Below are positions 8,058-15,078 of a stretch of 19,706 nt of DNA, piece by piece (positions within the stretch are counted from its first letter, which is position 1; each line of letters begins with the position of its first letter). The stretch covers positions 1 through 19,706 of the forward strand of contig DASXZJ010000005.1 of the NCBI GenBank assembly GCA_036502025.1. Direction: 5' to 3'. The notes under the pieces are model-generated. The model was not told the DNA's origin. It saw only the letters and a list, made by a program, of their open reading frames with translations, and did no database searches. This DNA is from Bog-473 sp036502025. Its GTDB lineage: Bacteria > Actinomycetota > Acidimicrobiia > Acidimicrobiales > RAAP-2. The translations under genes and the position numbers were made by a program.

Positions 8058-8347
8058 TGGAGGTTGGTGCCGGCGTGGAAGAAGAAGTCGACGATGGTCG
8101 GCGCCGCGCCGATCAGCAGGGCCGCCAGTCCCGAGACCAGGACGGCCCGCCGGCCCACCATGGACTGCTGGAAGTTCTGGGCGTGCACGCCGAGGGCCCA
8201 GGCGGCGGCCCCGATGACCAACCCGGCCAGGGCGGCGACAAGCGCCCAGGCGCCCAGCCCGTTGATCAGCTGTTGCAGGGTGCCCCCGCCGGGCAACGAG
8301 TTCAACGTCGGGTTCATGGTGACGTCGGCCAAGCGCAGCACGACCAT
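8054..8347 (-). CDS. DUF6112-like small membrane protein (VirB2-like position)
   Basis: This is a 97-residue first gene of the secretion operon. It has the pattern of DUF6112 proteins: a short N-terminus (MNPTLNSLPGG), a hydrophobic helix (LGAWALVAALAGLVIGAAAW), a small polar loop (GVHAQNFQQSMVGRR) and a second helix (AVLVSGLAALLIGAAPTIVDF). Size, two helices and first-gene position recall VirB2/TrbC pilin-like subunits, but that role is inference. The start is well supported by GGAGG at 8358-8354 six bases before the ATG. An internal ATG at residue 11 has no comparable site. Its stop overlaps the putative TTG start of the next gene. Confidence 0.8.
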   Translation of the reverse strand: MVVLRLADVTMNPTLNSLPGGGTLQQLINGLGAWALVAALAGLVIGAAAWALGVHAQNFQQSMVGRRAVLVSGLAALLIGAAPTIVDFFFHAGTNLH

Positions 8348-8353
8348 GGTGAG

Positions 8354-8358
8354 CCTCC
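8354..8358 (-). promoter_or_regulatory. Ribosome binding site of the secretion operon's first gene
   Basis: GGAGG with a six-base spacer to ATG 8347 is the clearest Shine-Dalgarno sequence on the minus strand in this region. It marks the start of the operon's translation. Confidence 0.7.
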
Positions 8359-8404
8359 ATCGGTCATCGGATGCACCGGCCAGCCCGGCACGTCAGCTGC
8401 CTAT

Positions 8405-8434
8405 GAACGGTCCACGACCGCCCGTGACCGGTTC
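8405..8434. repeat. Imperfect inverted repeat in the divergent intergenic region
   Basis: GAAC-GGT-C-CACG pairs with CGTG-ACC-G-GTTC around the loop ACCGCC, giving eleven pairs with one bulged base on each side. It lies between the secretion operon start (8347) and the kinase start (8544). It could be an operator or a leader hairpin of the secretion mRNA. No function is demonstrated. Confidence 0.3.
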
Positions 8435-8461
8435 CATGATCTTTCGATGTTTTTCGTCAAT

Positions 8462-8505
8462 CCCACTCCCCCGATCCAACCCCCGGATCCCCCCGCCCGG
8501 CCCCC
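8462..8505 (-). other. Putative G-quadruplex motif (six G-tracts, minus strand)
   Basis: The minus strand carries G-runs of 5, 3, 6, 5, 5 and 3 bases (plus-strand C-runs at 8501-8505, 8496-8498, 8489-8494, 8480-8484, 8468-8472, 8462-8464) with loops of 2, 1, 4, 7 and 3 bases. This exceeds the G3+N1-7 rule for quadruplexes. It lies directly upstream of the kinase promoter candidate and in the upstream region of the secretion operon. Confidence 0.55.
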
Positions 8506-8507
8506 TG

Positions 8508-8537
8508 TTCGACCGCACCACCCAGCCCTGTCATATT
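8508..8537 (+). promoter_or_regulatory. Candidate leaderless promoter of the kinase-regulator operon
   Basis: TTCGAC (8508-8513), an 18-base spacer and CATATT (8532-8537) end six bases before GTG 8544. Transcription would start at or next to the start codon, giving a leaderless mRNA as is common in Actinomycetota. This agrees with the lack of a spaced Shine-Dalgarno. Confidence 0.45.
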
Positions 8538-8543
8538 GGGGGC

Positions 8544-10106
8544 GTGCTCGGTAGAGGGGAAGGCGCGCTCATCGGTGCGCTCAGCAGCAACAACAAGATC
8601 GCCCTCATCGCCGGAGCCGCCTTCCTCTTCGTGGTGTGCGTCATCGTGGCGGCCGCTCTCGGCCGCCGGTCCGGCCGCCGGGCCATCTCCCAGCGGCTCA
8701 CCGCGCTGGGCTCGCGCCTCGGCCTCGACCCGCCCGAGGACGAGACCAACATCGAGACGTCGCTGGCCTACCTCGAACAGGTCACCGGGGGTGCAGCCCA
8801 AGCGGTCACCGAGTCCAGCGCGGACGCCATCCGGCTCCGGCGCTCGCTCGATACCCTCACCCAAGGCGTCGTCCTCTGCGACGAGAACGGCACCGTTATC
8901 TACCGCAACGGCCGGGCCAACGCGCTCATGGTCAGCCGCCACGGCGACGCGCTGGCGGCGCAGGCGGTGACCGAGCTGCTGGAGGACGCCTGGCACGAGG
9001 GGACGGCCGAGCGCACCCTTGACCTCTACGGCCCGCCGCGGCGCACCCTCCAGGTCCGGGCGCGCCAGATCGACGACGGCCGCCGCCCGCTGGGCGTGAT
9101 CGCGTTGATCGAGGACATCTCCGAGCGCCGCCGGCTCGAGGAGATCCGCCGCGACTTCGTGGCCAACGTGAGCCACGAGCTCAAGACCCCGATCGGCGCC
9201 CTCGGCTTGCTGGCCGAGACGCTGATCGCCGAGCCCGACGTCGACGTGGCCCAGCGGCTGGCCGGGCGGATCCACAGTGAGGCCTTCCGCGTCAGCCGGA
9301 TCATCGATGACCTGCTCGACCTCTCCCGCATCGAGTCCGAAGAGGCACCCCAGCGCGAACCGGTCCTGGTCAACCTGGTCATGGCCGACGCCATTGAGCG
9401 GGTGCGGGCCACGGCCGACCAGCGGGGCATCGAGATCGTCCTGCACGAGCCCTCGCCACCGGTCGCCGTCCTGGGCGAGCGCCGCCAGCTCGTTTCGGCC
9501 ATGCACGCGCTGCTGGAGAACGCCATCACCTACTCCTATGACAACTCCAAGGTGGTCGTCTCGGGCACCATCCGGCGGGCCGCTGCCGCGCCCGGCTCAC
9601 CGCACGGCTCACCGTCTCTGAGTTCGGCCAGCCAGGGTGACACCGCCCCGGCCCCCAGCGACTCGGTGGAGGCGGCCTTCACCTCCGCAGCTTTCGACGA
9701 CGACGGCACCCCGCCGGCGGGCGTGCCCGTCACCGATACCATCGCCGGCGCACCGGCGTCGACCTCGACCGCCGTCGGGCCGTCCGACAGTGATCAGCCC
9801 CCGACCGGCGCCAGCGACGGGAGCAGCCAGGGCCGGGACTGGAGCAGCGAGGAGCGCGACAACGTGCGGCTGTCGGTACAGGACCACGGCATCGGTATCC
9901 CCGCCCGCGACCTGGATCGCATCTTCGAGCGCTTCTACCGGGTCGACCACGGCCGCAGCCGCGACACCGGGGGCACCGGGCTCGGGCTGTCCATCGTGCG
10001 CCACGTGGCCAACAACCATCAGGGCTGGGTCGACGTCGAGTCCCGCGAGGGTGAGGGCTCGACCTTCAGCCTCGTCCTGCCGCTCCAGGCCGAACGCGTC
10101 GTATGA
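8544..10106 (+). CDS. SenX3/PhoR-like sensor histidine kinase with interrupted ATPase domain
   Basis: This is a 520-residue orthodox sensor kinase. It has one membrane helix (about 18-40), a juxtamembrane segment, a PAS-like sensor (about 96-190; TLTQGVVLCDENGTVIYRNG), and a HisKA domain with phospho-acceptor H211 in FVANVSHELKTP. The HATPase_c domain has N-box HALLENAITYS (N326), G1 DHGIGIP (447-453) and G2 GGTGLGLS (476-483). SenX3 and PhoR kinases have only a few residues between the N-box strand and the G1 strand. Here about 93 residues rich in Ser, Pro, Ala, Gly, Thr and Asp (about 346-438) are inserted. All catalytic boxes remain intact. GTG 8544 is the only sensible start in frame. The stop overlaps the response-regulator ATG. 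The pairing suggests phosphate- or redox-type control as for SenX3-RegX3, but no pst or phoU genes are nearby. Confidence 0.92.
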   Translation: MLGRGEGALIGALSSNNKIALIAGAAFLFVVCVIVAAALGRRSGRRAISQRLTALGSRLGLDPPEDETNIETSLAYLEQVTGGAAQAVTESSADAIRLRRSLDTLTQGVVLCDENGTVIYRNGRANALMVSRHGDALAAQAVTELLEDAWHEGTAERTLDLYGPPRRTLQVRARQIDDGRRPLGVIALIEDISERRRLEEIRRDFVANVSHELKTPIGALGLLAETLIAEPDVDVAQRLAGRIHSEAFRVSRIIDDLLDLSRIESEEAPQREPVLVNLVMADAIERVRATADQRGIEIVLHEPSPPVAVLGERRQLVSAMHALLENAITYSYDNSKVVVSGTIRRAAAAPGSPHGSPSLSSASQGDTAPAPSDSVEAAFTSAAFDDDGTPPAGVPVTDTIAGAPASTSTAVGPSDSDQPPTGASDGSSQGRDWSSEERDNVRLSVQDHGIGIPARDLDRIFERFYRVDHGRSRDTGGTGLGLSIVRHVANNHQGWVDVESREGEGSTFSLVLPLQAERVV

Positions 10107-10906
10107 GCAGAGCCGCCGGAGCCAAGACGTCATCCGCCAAGGGCTCGCCGGCCAAGAAGGATGCCCTACGCGACGCCGGGGAAGGGCCGGTCAAGGTCCT
10201 GCTGGCCGAGGACGAGGAGTCCTTCATTGACGCCCTGGTCATCGGCCTGACCAACGAGGGCTTCCGGGTCACGGTGGCCCGCGACGGCGCCGAGGCCGTC
10301 CGCCTCTTCGACGAGATCGACCCCGACATCCTGCTGCTCGACATGATGCTGCCCAAGATGTCGGGCATTGACGTCTGCCGCGCCGTGCGCACCCGCTCCC
10401 GCGTCCCCATCATCATGGTGACGGCCAAGGGCACCGAGATCGACACCGTGGTCGCGCTCGAGATGGGGGCCGACGACTACGTCACCAAGCCCTACCGCCT
10501 GCGCGAACTCGTCGCCCGCATGCGTGCCGTGCTCCGGCGCGCCCCCGGCGGCCCCGAAGCGGGCGACACCGTCAGCGATCTCGAAATGGGTGAAGAAGGG
10601 GCGTGGGAGTCCAACGGGATCAAGGTCGACTTCGACCAGCGGCGCGTCTTCGTGCGCGGCGACGAGGTCCACCTGCGGCGCAAGGAGTTCGAGCTGCTCC
10701 GCCTGTTGGTCGAGAACTCCGGACGGGTCCTGACCCGCGACGTGCTCATCGACCGCGTCTGGGGCACCGACTACATCGGCGACACCAAGACCCTCGACGT
10801 GCACATCAAACGCTTGCGGTCGCGCATCGAGGCCGACCCCTCGGTGCCCGTCCTCATCACCACGGTGCGCGGTGTCGGCTACCGCTTCGCCGCCCTGACT
10901 CCCTGA
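10103..10906 (+). CDS. OmpR/PhoB-family response regulator (RegX3-like)
   Basis: This is a 267-residue transcription regulator. The receiver domain begins at about residue 30 (VKVLLAEDEESF), with E36/D37 in the acidic pocket, phospho-acceptor D80 (DILLLDMMLPKMSG), T107 and K129 (DDYVTKPY). A winged-helix DNA-binding domain covers about 165-265, including VHLRRKEFELLRLL and TLDVHIKRLRSRIE and ending in TTVRGVGYRF. The ATG overlaps the kinase stop (ATGA). An N-terminal extension of about 29 residues rich in Ala, Ser, Lys and Gly precedes the receiver. No alternative start lies closer to it, so the extension appears real. It is the cognate partner of the 8544 kinase and probably acts on DNA in the cytoplasm. 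Confidence 0.95.
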   Translation: MSRAAGAKTSSAKGSPAKKDALRDAGEGPVKVLLAEDEESFIDALVIGLTNEGFRVTVARDGAEAVRLFDEIDPDILLLDMMLPKMSGIDVCRAVRTRSRVPIIMVTAKGTEIDTVVALEMGADDYVTKPYRLRELVARMRAVLRRAPGGPEAGDTVSDLEMGEEGAWESNGIKVDFDQRRVFVRGDEVHLRRKEFELLRLLVENSGRVLTRDVLIDRVWGTDYIGDTKTLDVHIKRLRSRIEADPSVPVLITTVRGVGYRFAALTP

Positions 10907-10975
10907 ACCCAAGTCCGAGTATCCATGCGGCGCTGATGCATGCTGGAGATCTCGGGGGTCCCGATGAGGGAGACG

Positions 10976-12490
10976 ATGACGGGCGAGAGACTCACCCCAG
11001 CTGAGTTCGCCGCCGTGCGGCGGAGCATCATCATCCACGCCACGGTGGTCGCCGCGCCCGTCTCGGCGGCGATCAGCGTCTACAACGCCATCTGGGAGGA
11101 GACCAACTACTCGTCCCACCTGATCCAGGCGGCGGTGAACTTCGGCCAGTCGACCGTCCTCCTGGTCGTGGTCCTCATCGGCGCCAACCTGCTGCTCCGG
11201 TACCGGTTAGCCCCGCACGCCCGGTGGGCGGTCGACGGCCAGCCGCCGACGCCGGAGGACGCCGCCCTGCTGGTCCGGCTGCCCGTGCGGGCGGCCGTCT
11301 GGATCGTCTCCTTCGTCTCGGTCAGCACGACGGTCATCACCGTGGTCGACCTGGCCATTTACGGCCAGCCCGTCACCGCTGCGGGCATCGCCATCGGTTT
11401 CTATCTCACCGGGTTCACCTTCGGCGCCATCACCTACCTGCAGACCGAGCGGGCGCTCCGACCGCTCTTCGCCCTGGCGCTCACCAGCACAGGCGTCCCG
11501 CCGCGGCGCTCGGTGGGAATCCGGCCCCGCCTGGTCTTCACCTGGCTGCTCGGTTCGGCGCTGCCGCTGCTCTTCATCATCGCCATTCCGCTCCGGGCCA
11601 ATTCCGGCAACCTCCTCCCGCTCGTCGTCCCCATGCTCTACATGGCCATCGGCGGCCTTCTGCTCGGGGGCATCATGGCCACGCTGGGTGCCCGGTCGGT
11701 GGCCGAGCCGCTCGAGAGCGTGCGCTCCGGCCTCGACGCGGTGCGGGACGGGAACCTCGACGTCGAACTGCCGGTGACCAACCCGGGCGATCTGGGCCAG
11801 TTGCTGGCGGGGTTCAACCAGATGGTGACCGGGTTGCGCGAGCGACGCACCCTCGAGGATCTCTTCGGCCGCCACGTCGGCGAGGATGTCGCCCGGCAGG
11901 CCCTGAGCTCGGGCCTCGAGCTCGGGGGGGAGCTGCGCACCGTCACCGCACTGTTCGTGGACATGATCGCTTCGACCGCCTTCTCCGAGACGCATGCGCC
12001 CGACGTGGTGGTCGCCCGGGTCAACGAACTGTTCCAGGCGGTGTTCGACGAGGTCACCGCGGCGGGCGGCTGGATCAACAAGTTCGAGGGGGACGGGTGC
12101 CTCTGTGTCTTCGGGGCTCCGATGGACCTCGAAGGGCATGTGGCCCACGGGCTGTCGGCCGCCCGTTCCCTCGGGGCGCGTCTCGACGCCATCGGGCTTC
12201 CGGTCGGGATCGGCGTGTCCTGCGGCGAGGTGGTGGCGGGCAACGTCGGCAGCATCGAGCGCTTCGAGTACACCGTTATCGGCCGGCCGGTCAACGAAGC
12301 GTCGCGCCTCACCGAGGCGGCGAAGACCGTCCCCGGTCACGTGCTGGCGTCGTACCAGGCGGTCCAGGCGTCGGGCCCAGAAGCCCAGCACTGGGTGGCC
12401 GACGGCACGCTGGAGCTCCGCGGCCTGCTCGAGCCCTTGCCGGTCGCCGTCCCCGCCATCCCGGCATCTCGCGAGGCTCCGTCGGCCTGA
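10976..12490 (+). CDS. Membrane-bound HAMP class III adenylate cyclase
   Basis: This enzyme makes cAMP from ATP and resembles the mycobacterial Rv1318c/Rv1319c/Rv1320c/Rv3645 group. It has 504 residues from ATG 10976, chosen because GAGG lies six bases before it. ATG 10940 and 10964 are in-frame alternatives. Six hydrophobic segments (about 18-38, 58-76, 106-128, 135-155, 186-206, 213-235) lead into a HAMP linker (about 236-290; SVAEPLESVRSGLDAVRDGN) and a cyclase homology domain (about 320-465). Metal-binding aspartates are D329 (ALFVDMIAST) and D373 (NKFEGDG). K369 and T433 (FEYTVIG) fit ATP specificity. N440 and R444 (NEASRL) are the transition-state residues. All are present, so it should be active. 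It follows the kinase-regulator pair by about 70 bases and may share its mRNA. Its stop directly abuts the stop of the convergent propeller gene. Confidence 0.9.
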   Translation: MTGERLTPAEFAAVRRSIIIHATVVAAPVSAAISVYNAIWEETNYSSHLIQAAVNFGQSTVLLVVVLIGANLLLRYRLAPHARWAVDGQPPTPEDAALLVRLPVRAAVWIVSFVSVSTTVITVVDLAIYGQPVTAAGIAIGFYLTGFTFGAITYLQTERALRPLFALALTSTGVPPRRSVGIRPRLVFTWLLGSALPLLFIIAIPLRANSGNLLPLVVPMLYMAIGGLLLGGIMATLGARSVAEPLESVRSGLDAVRDGNLDVELPVTNPGDLGQLLAGFNQMVTGLRERRTLEDLFGRHVGEDVARQALSSGLELGGELRTVTALFVDMIASTAFSETHAPDVVVARVNELFQAVFDEVTAAGGWINKFEGDGCLCVFGAPMDLEGHVAHGLSAARSLGARLDAIGLPVGIGVSCGEVVAGNVGSIERFEYTVIGRPVNEASRLTEAAKTVPGHVLASYQAVQASGPEAQHWVADGTLELRGLLEPLPVAVPAIPASREAPSA

Positions 12491-13693
12491 CTACGGCAGC
12501 CCGGCCACCTGGACCGCTTCGAGCTGTCCCGAGTCGAAGTTGCAAACCAGCAGGAGCTTCCCGTTGGGGCTGAGGGCCATGTCCCGCGGGAACGCGCCGG
12601 CATCGACATATCCGCCGAGGGTCATTTGACCATTCGACCCGACGGTCACGACAGCCAGATCCGACGGAGCCACGCTCGCGCCGAAGCGGTTGGAGTCAGC
12701 CACCACGAGCCTCGTGTCGTGCTTGACCAGGGCGAGGCCGACGGGCGCCTCGCCCACCTGCACCGAACCGAGCAGGGCGTGGGCCGGGTGGGACACGAGG
12801 CCAGCCACTGAGAAAGCCACCACGGCATCGCTGGCCCGGCTCGTCACGAAGACCGTGGACCTGGTCGCCACGACGCGCACCGGGTTACAGCCGGCCGGCA
12901 CGGTCGACACCACCGCATGCGACGGCGCGCGTTCGGCCTTGGCCAGGTTGACCGTCGTGAGCGTGCCCTCGGTCTCGCTGGCCGTGGTCCCCTCACTGGT
13001 CACGAAGAGGTCGCGCCCGCTGGTCGAGACGGCGATGCCCACGGGAGCGAGCCCGAGCGGCACGTAGCCCACCAGGTCCGAGCCGCCGAAGCCGTGCGCC
13101 AGCGCGCGCCGGAGATTGAATACGGCCATCTCCTGGCTGTCCTCCAGCGTGACGAAGGCGAAGTGACCGTCGGGTGACGTGGCGACCTCGATGGCTCCGC
13201 TGCCGCCACTGCGAAGCGTGGTCGCGATGGCCCCGAAGGAGAGCGAGCCGCCCTTTTCCAGGGTCGAGGTCCTGAAGACCAGCGCGCCGGTGTCGTCGGC
13301 CGCCAGGAGGTAGCGGCCGTCCCGGGTCAGCGTCACTCCGGCCGTCTGGGCGTCCCCGATCGAGACGGTGCCGACCGGCGCGGGCCCGCCGAGGGCCAGG
13401 GAATAGACGCTGAGGGGCTCCGCCACCGACGCCACGAAGGCGAAGCGGCTGTCCGGGCTGACGGCCACCCCGAAGGGCGACCCTCCCGGCACCGGTGCGA
13501 AGGCGGTCTTGACCGTGGAGAGATCCGGGGCCGCGGCGGCAGCGGTGGAGCACGCCGGCAGGGCTGGGCCGGCAGTAGCGGCGGCAGCTGCGACACGGCT
13601 CGGCCGCAACGCCGCCGGCGACGGGTTGGCGGTTGCGACCACGAATGACATCGCCAGCACGAAGGCGCTGACCCCGGGAAACGCACGACGCAT
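12491..13693 (-). CDS. Secreted seven-bladed beta-propeller protein (YVTN/lactonase-like)
   Basis: This is a protein of about 400 residues with an N-terminal signal peptide (MRRAFPGVSAFVLAMSFVVA, then an Ala/Pro-rich cleavage region). Seven repeated blade motifs follow, of the type GVAVSPDSRFAFVAS: SPFGVAVSPDSRFAFV, QTAGVTLTRDGRYLLA, GAIEVATSPDGHFAFV, APVGIAVSTSGRDLFV, NPVRVVATRSTVFVT, APVGLALVKHDTRLVV and FPRDMALSPNGKLLLV. Seven blades match YVTN and 6-phosphogluconolactonase-like propellers. I see no catalytic signature, so a binding or scaffold role outside the membrane is more likely than a known enzyme activity. ATG 13693 gives the better signal peptide. A GTG at 13720 would add nine charged residues. 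It lies 54 bases downstream of serS on the same strand and ends next to the cyclase stop. Confidence 0.8.
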   Translation of the reverse strand: MRRAFPGVSAFVLAMSFVVATANPSPAALRPSRVAAAAATAGPALPACSTAAAAAPDLSTVKTAFAPVPGGSPFGVAVSPDSRFAFVASVAEPLSVYSLALGGPAPVGTVSIGDAQTAGVTLTRDGRYLLAADDTGALVFRTSTLEKGGSLSFGAIATTLRSGGSGAIEVATSPDGHFAFVTLEDSQEMAVFNLRRALAHGFGGSDLVGYVPLGLAPVGIAVSTSGRDLFVTSEGTTASETEGTLTTVNLAKAERAPSHAVVSTVPAGCNPVRVVATRSTVFVTSRASDAVVAFSVAGLVSHPAHALLGSVQVGEAPVGLALVKHDTRLVVADSNRFGASVAPSDLAVVTVGSNGQMTLGGYVDAGAFPRDMALSPNGKLLLVCNFDSGQLEAVQVAGLP

Positions 13694-13704
13694 CGCCGAA
13701 TGAT

Positions 13705-13729
13705 CGCGCGGCACGACCACTGGCGCGCG
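13705..13729 (-). other. Weak stem-loop between serS and the propeller gene
   Basis: CGCGCG arms at 13705-13710 and 13724-13729 enclose a 13-base loop just after the serS stop. It could weaken read-through into the propeller gene. There is no U-tract, and such GC arms arise easily by chance here. Confidence 0.2.
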
Positions 13730-13747
13730 GGCGGCGACGGCAGGACT

Positions 13748-15052
13748 TTAGGGAGCTTTGAGCAGCAGTTCGCCGCCCAGGTACGGCGCCAGACACTCGG
13801 GCAGCATCACGGTGCCGTCCTCCTGACGCCCGTTCTCCATCAGCGCGGCCCACATGCGGGGCCAGGCCAGCGCCGAGCCGTTGACCGTGTGGACGAGCTG
13901 GGGGGCACCGCCGCCGGTCGGCCGGAAGCGCACCTGCGCTCGTCGCGCCTGGTAGTCCCGGAACCAGCTGACCGAGCTCACCTCCAACCACCGGTCGACG
14001 CCGGGGGCGTAGACCTCCAGGTCGAACGTCCGGGCGGAGGAGCCGCCGAGGTCCCCGGTGCAGAGATCCAGCACGCGGTAGCGCAACCCCAACTCCTGGA
14101 GCATCGACTCGGCCCGCGCCAGGATGTCGGCCTGGGCCCCGAGGGCCTGATCGGGTGTCGTGTAGGCGAACAGCTCGACCTTGTCGAACTCGTGCACCCG
14201 CAGCAGGCCGCGGGTGTCCCGACCGGCCGAGCCCGCCTCGCGGCGGAAGCAGGCGGTGGCGGCGGTGAAGCGCAGGGGGAGGACGGACTCCTCGAGGATC
14301 TCGCCCCGGTGCATGGACGTGAGCGGTACCTCGGCGGTGGGGATGGCCCACAGGTCGTCGCGTTCGAGGTGATAGGCGTCCTCCTCGAACTTGGGTAGGT
14401 GACCGGTGGAGACCATGGTCTCGGTCAGCACCACGGTCGGCGGCCGGATCTCCTCGTAGGCCGGCGAGTGGCGGTCGAGCGCAAAGGCGGTCAGGGCGCG
14501 CAGCAACCGGGCACCGGCCCCGCGGTAGAGGGGGAACATCGAGCCCGAGAGTCGGGCACCCCGTTCCATGTCGAGCAACTGGAGGGTCTCGCCGATCTCC
14601 CAGTGCGGCACCTGCTGGTGCTCGGCCCGCCCGGGCTCCGGCGCGCCCGCATCGACCCCCGGCCACCAGCGCCGTATCTCGACGTTGTCGTCCTCGCCGT
14701 CGCCATCGGGCACGTCCTCGGCGGGGATGTTGGGCAGGTAGAGGAGGCCCTGGCGAAGCCGCTCGAAGTCGGCCTCGGCGGCGGCTCCGGCCGCACGCTC
14801 GTCCTCGCCCACCCGCCGGCTCTCGGCCCGCAGCTCGTCGGCCCGCGCCGCTTCGCCGGCTTTCATGGCCTCCCCGACCTGGCGGCTGAGGGCCTTGACC
14901 TCGGCGCGCCGCGCTTCGTACCGGGCCTGGTGGGCGCGGTGGGCCAGGTCCGCCTGGAGGACAGCGTCCACCTCGGCCGACTCGACCCCGCGCCGGGCCA
15001 GCGCCGCCTTGACCCCATCGGGGTCGTCGCGCAGCAGGCGGATATCGATCAT
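13748..15052 (-). CDS. serS: Seryl-tRNA synthetase
   Basis: This enzyme charges tRNA-Ser with serine in the cytoplasm. The 434 residues are the normal class II bacterial SerRS length. The N-terminal tRNA-binding arm is a long charged coiled coil (about 28-100). The core contains ARLSGSMF (167-173), the TAE loop in IPTAEVPLT (237-245), motif 2 FRREAGSAGRDTRGLLRVHE (269-288), and GDLGGSSARTFDLEVY for active-site contacts. Motif 3 reads NGSALAWPRMWAALMEN (391-407) where most SerRS have a GLAVGRTLVAILEN-like form, though its arginine (R399) is kept. The start is ATG 15052, with a GAGG-containing sequence just upstream and a TACTTT -10-like box. It diverges from the ABC pair at 15079 with only 26 bases between. 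Confidence 0.97.
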   Translation of the reverse strand: MIDIRLLRDDPDGVKAALARRGVESAEVDAVLQADLAHRAHQARYEARRAEVKALSRQVGEAMKAGEAARADELRAESRRVGEDERAAGAAAEADFERLRQGLLYLPNIPAEDVPDGDGEDDNVEIRRWWPGVDAGAPEPGRAEHQQVPHWEIGETLQLLDMERGARLSGSMFPLYRGAGARLLRALTAFALDRHSPAYEEIRPPTVVLTETMVSTGHLPKFEEDAYHLERDDLWAIPTAEVPLTSMHRGEILEESVLPLRFTAATACFRREAGSAGRDTRGLLRVHEFDKVELFAYTTPDQALGAQADILARAESMLQELGLRYRVLDLCTGDLGGSSARTFDLEVYAPGVDRWLEVSSVSWFRDYQARRAQVRFRPTGGGAPQLVHTVNGSALAWPRMWAALMENGRQEDGTVMLPECLAPYLGGELLLKAP

Positions 15053-15060
15053 CCCGCCTC

Positions 15061-15066
15061 AAAGTA
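15061..15066 (-). promoter_or_regulatory. Candidate -10 box of serS
   Basis: TACTTT on the minus strand ends eight bases before ATG 15052, and a poor -35 (TTCCGG) would lie 16 bases upstream inside the ABC gene. With 26 bases between the divergent genes, both promoters must reach into the neighbouring coding region. Confidence 0.35.
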
Positions 15067-15078
15067 GCCTGCGACGCC

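Noticed and set aside
8455..8460. TTGACG as a -35 box for the secretion operon on the minus strand
   Set aside because: The -35 match is good, but no acceptable -10 lies 16-19 bases downstream (ATGGAA is poor). I could not support a full promoter.
6693..8540. Plus-strand open frame running 1.8 kb into the histidine kinase
   Set aside because: It is antisense to the VirB6-like and DUF6112-like genes and encodes a His/Gln/Arg/Gly-rich mixture with no fold. High GC makes stops rare. Only the part from 8544 is a gene.
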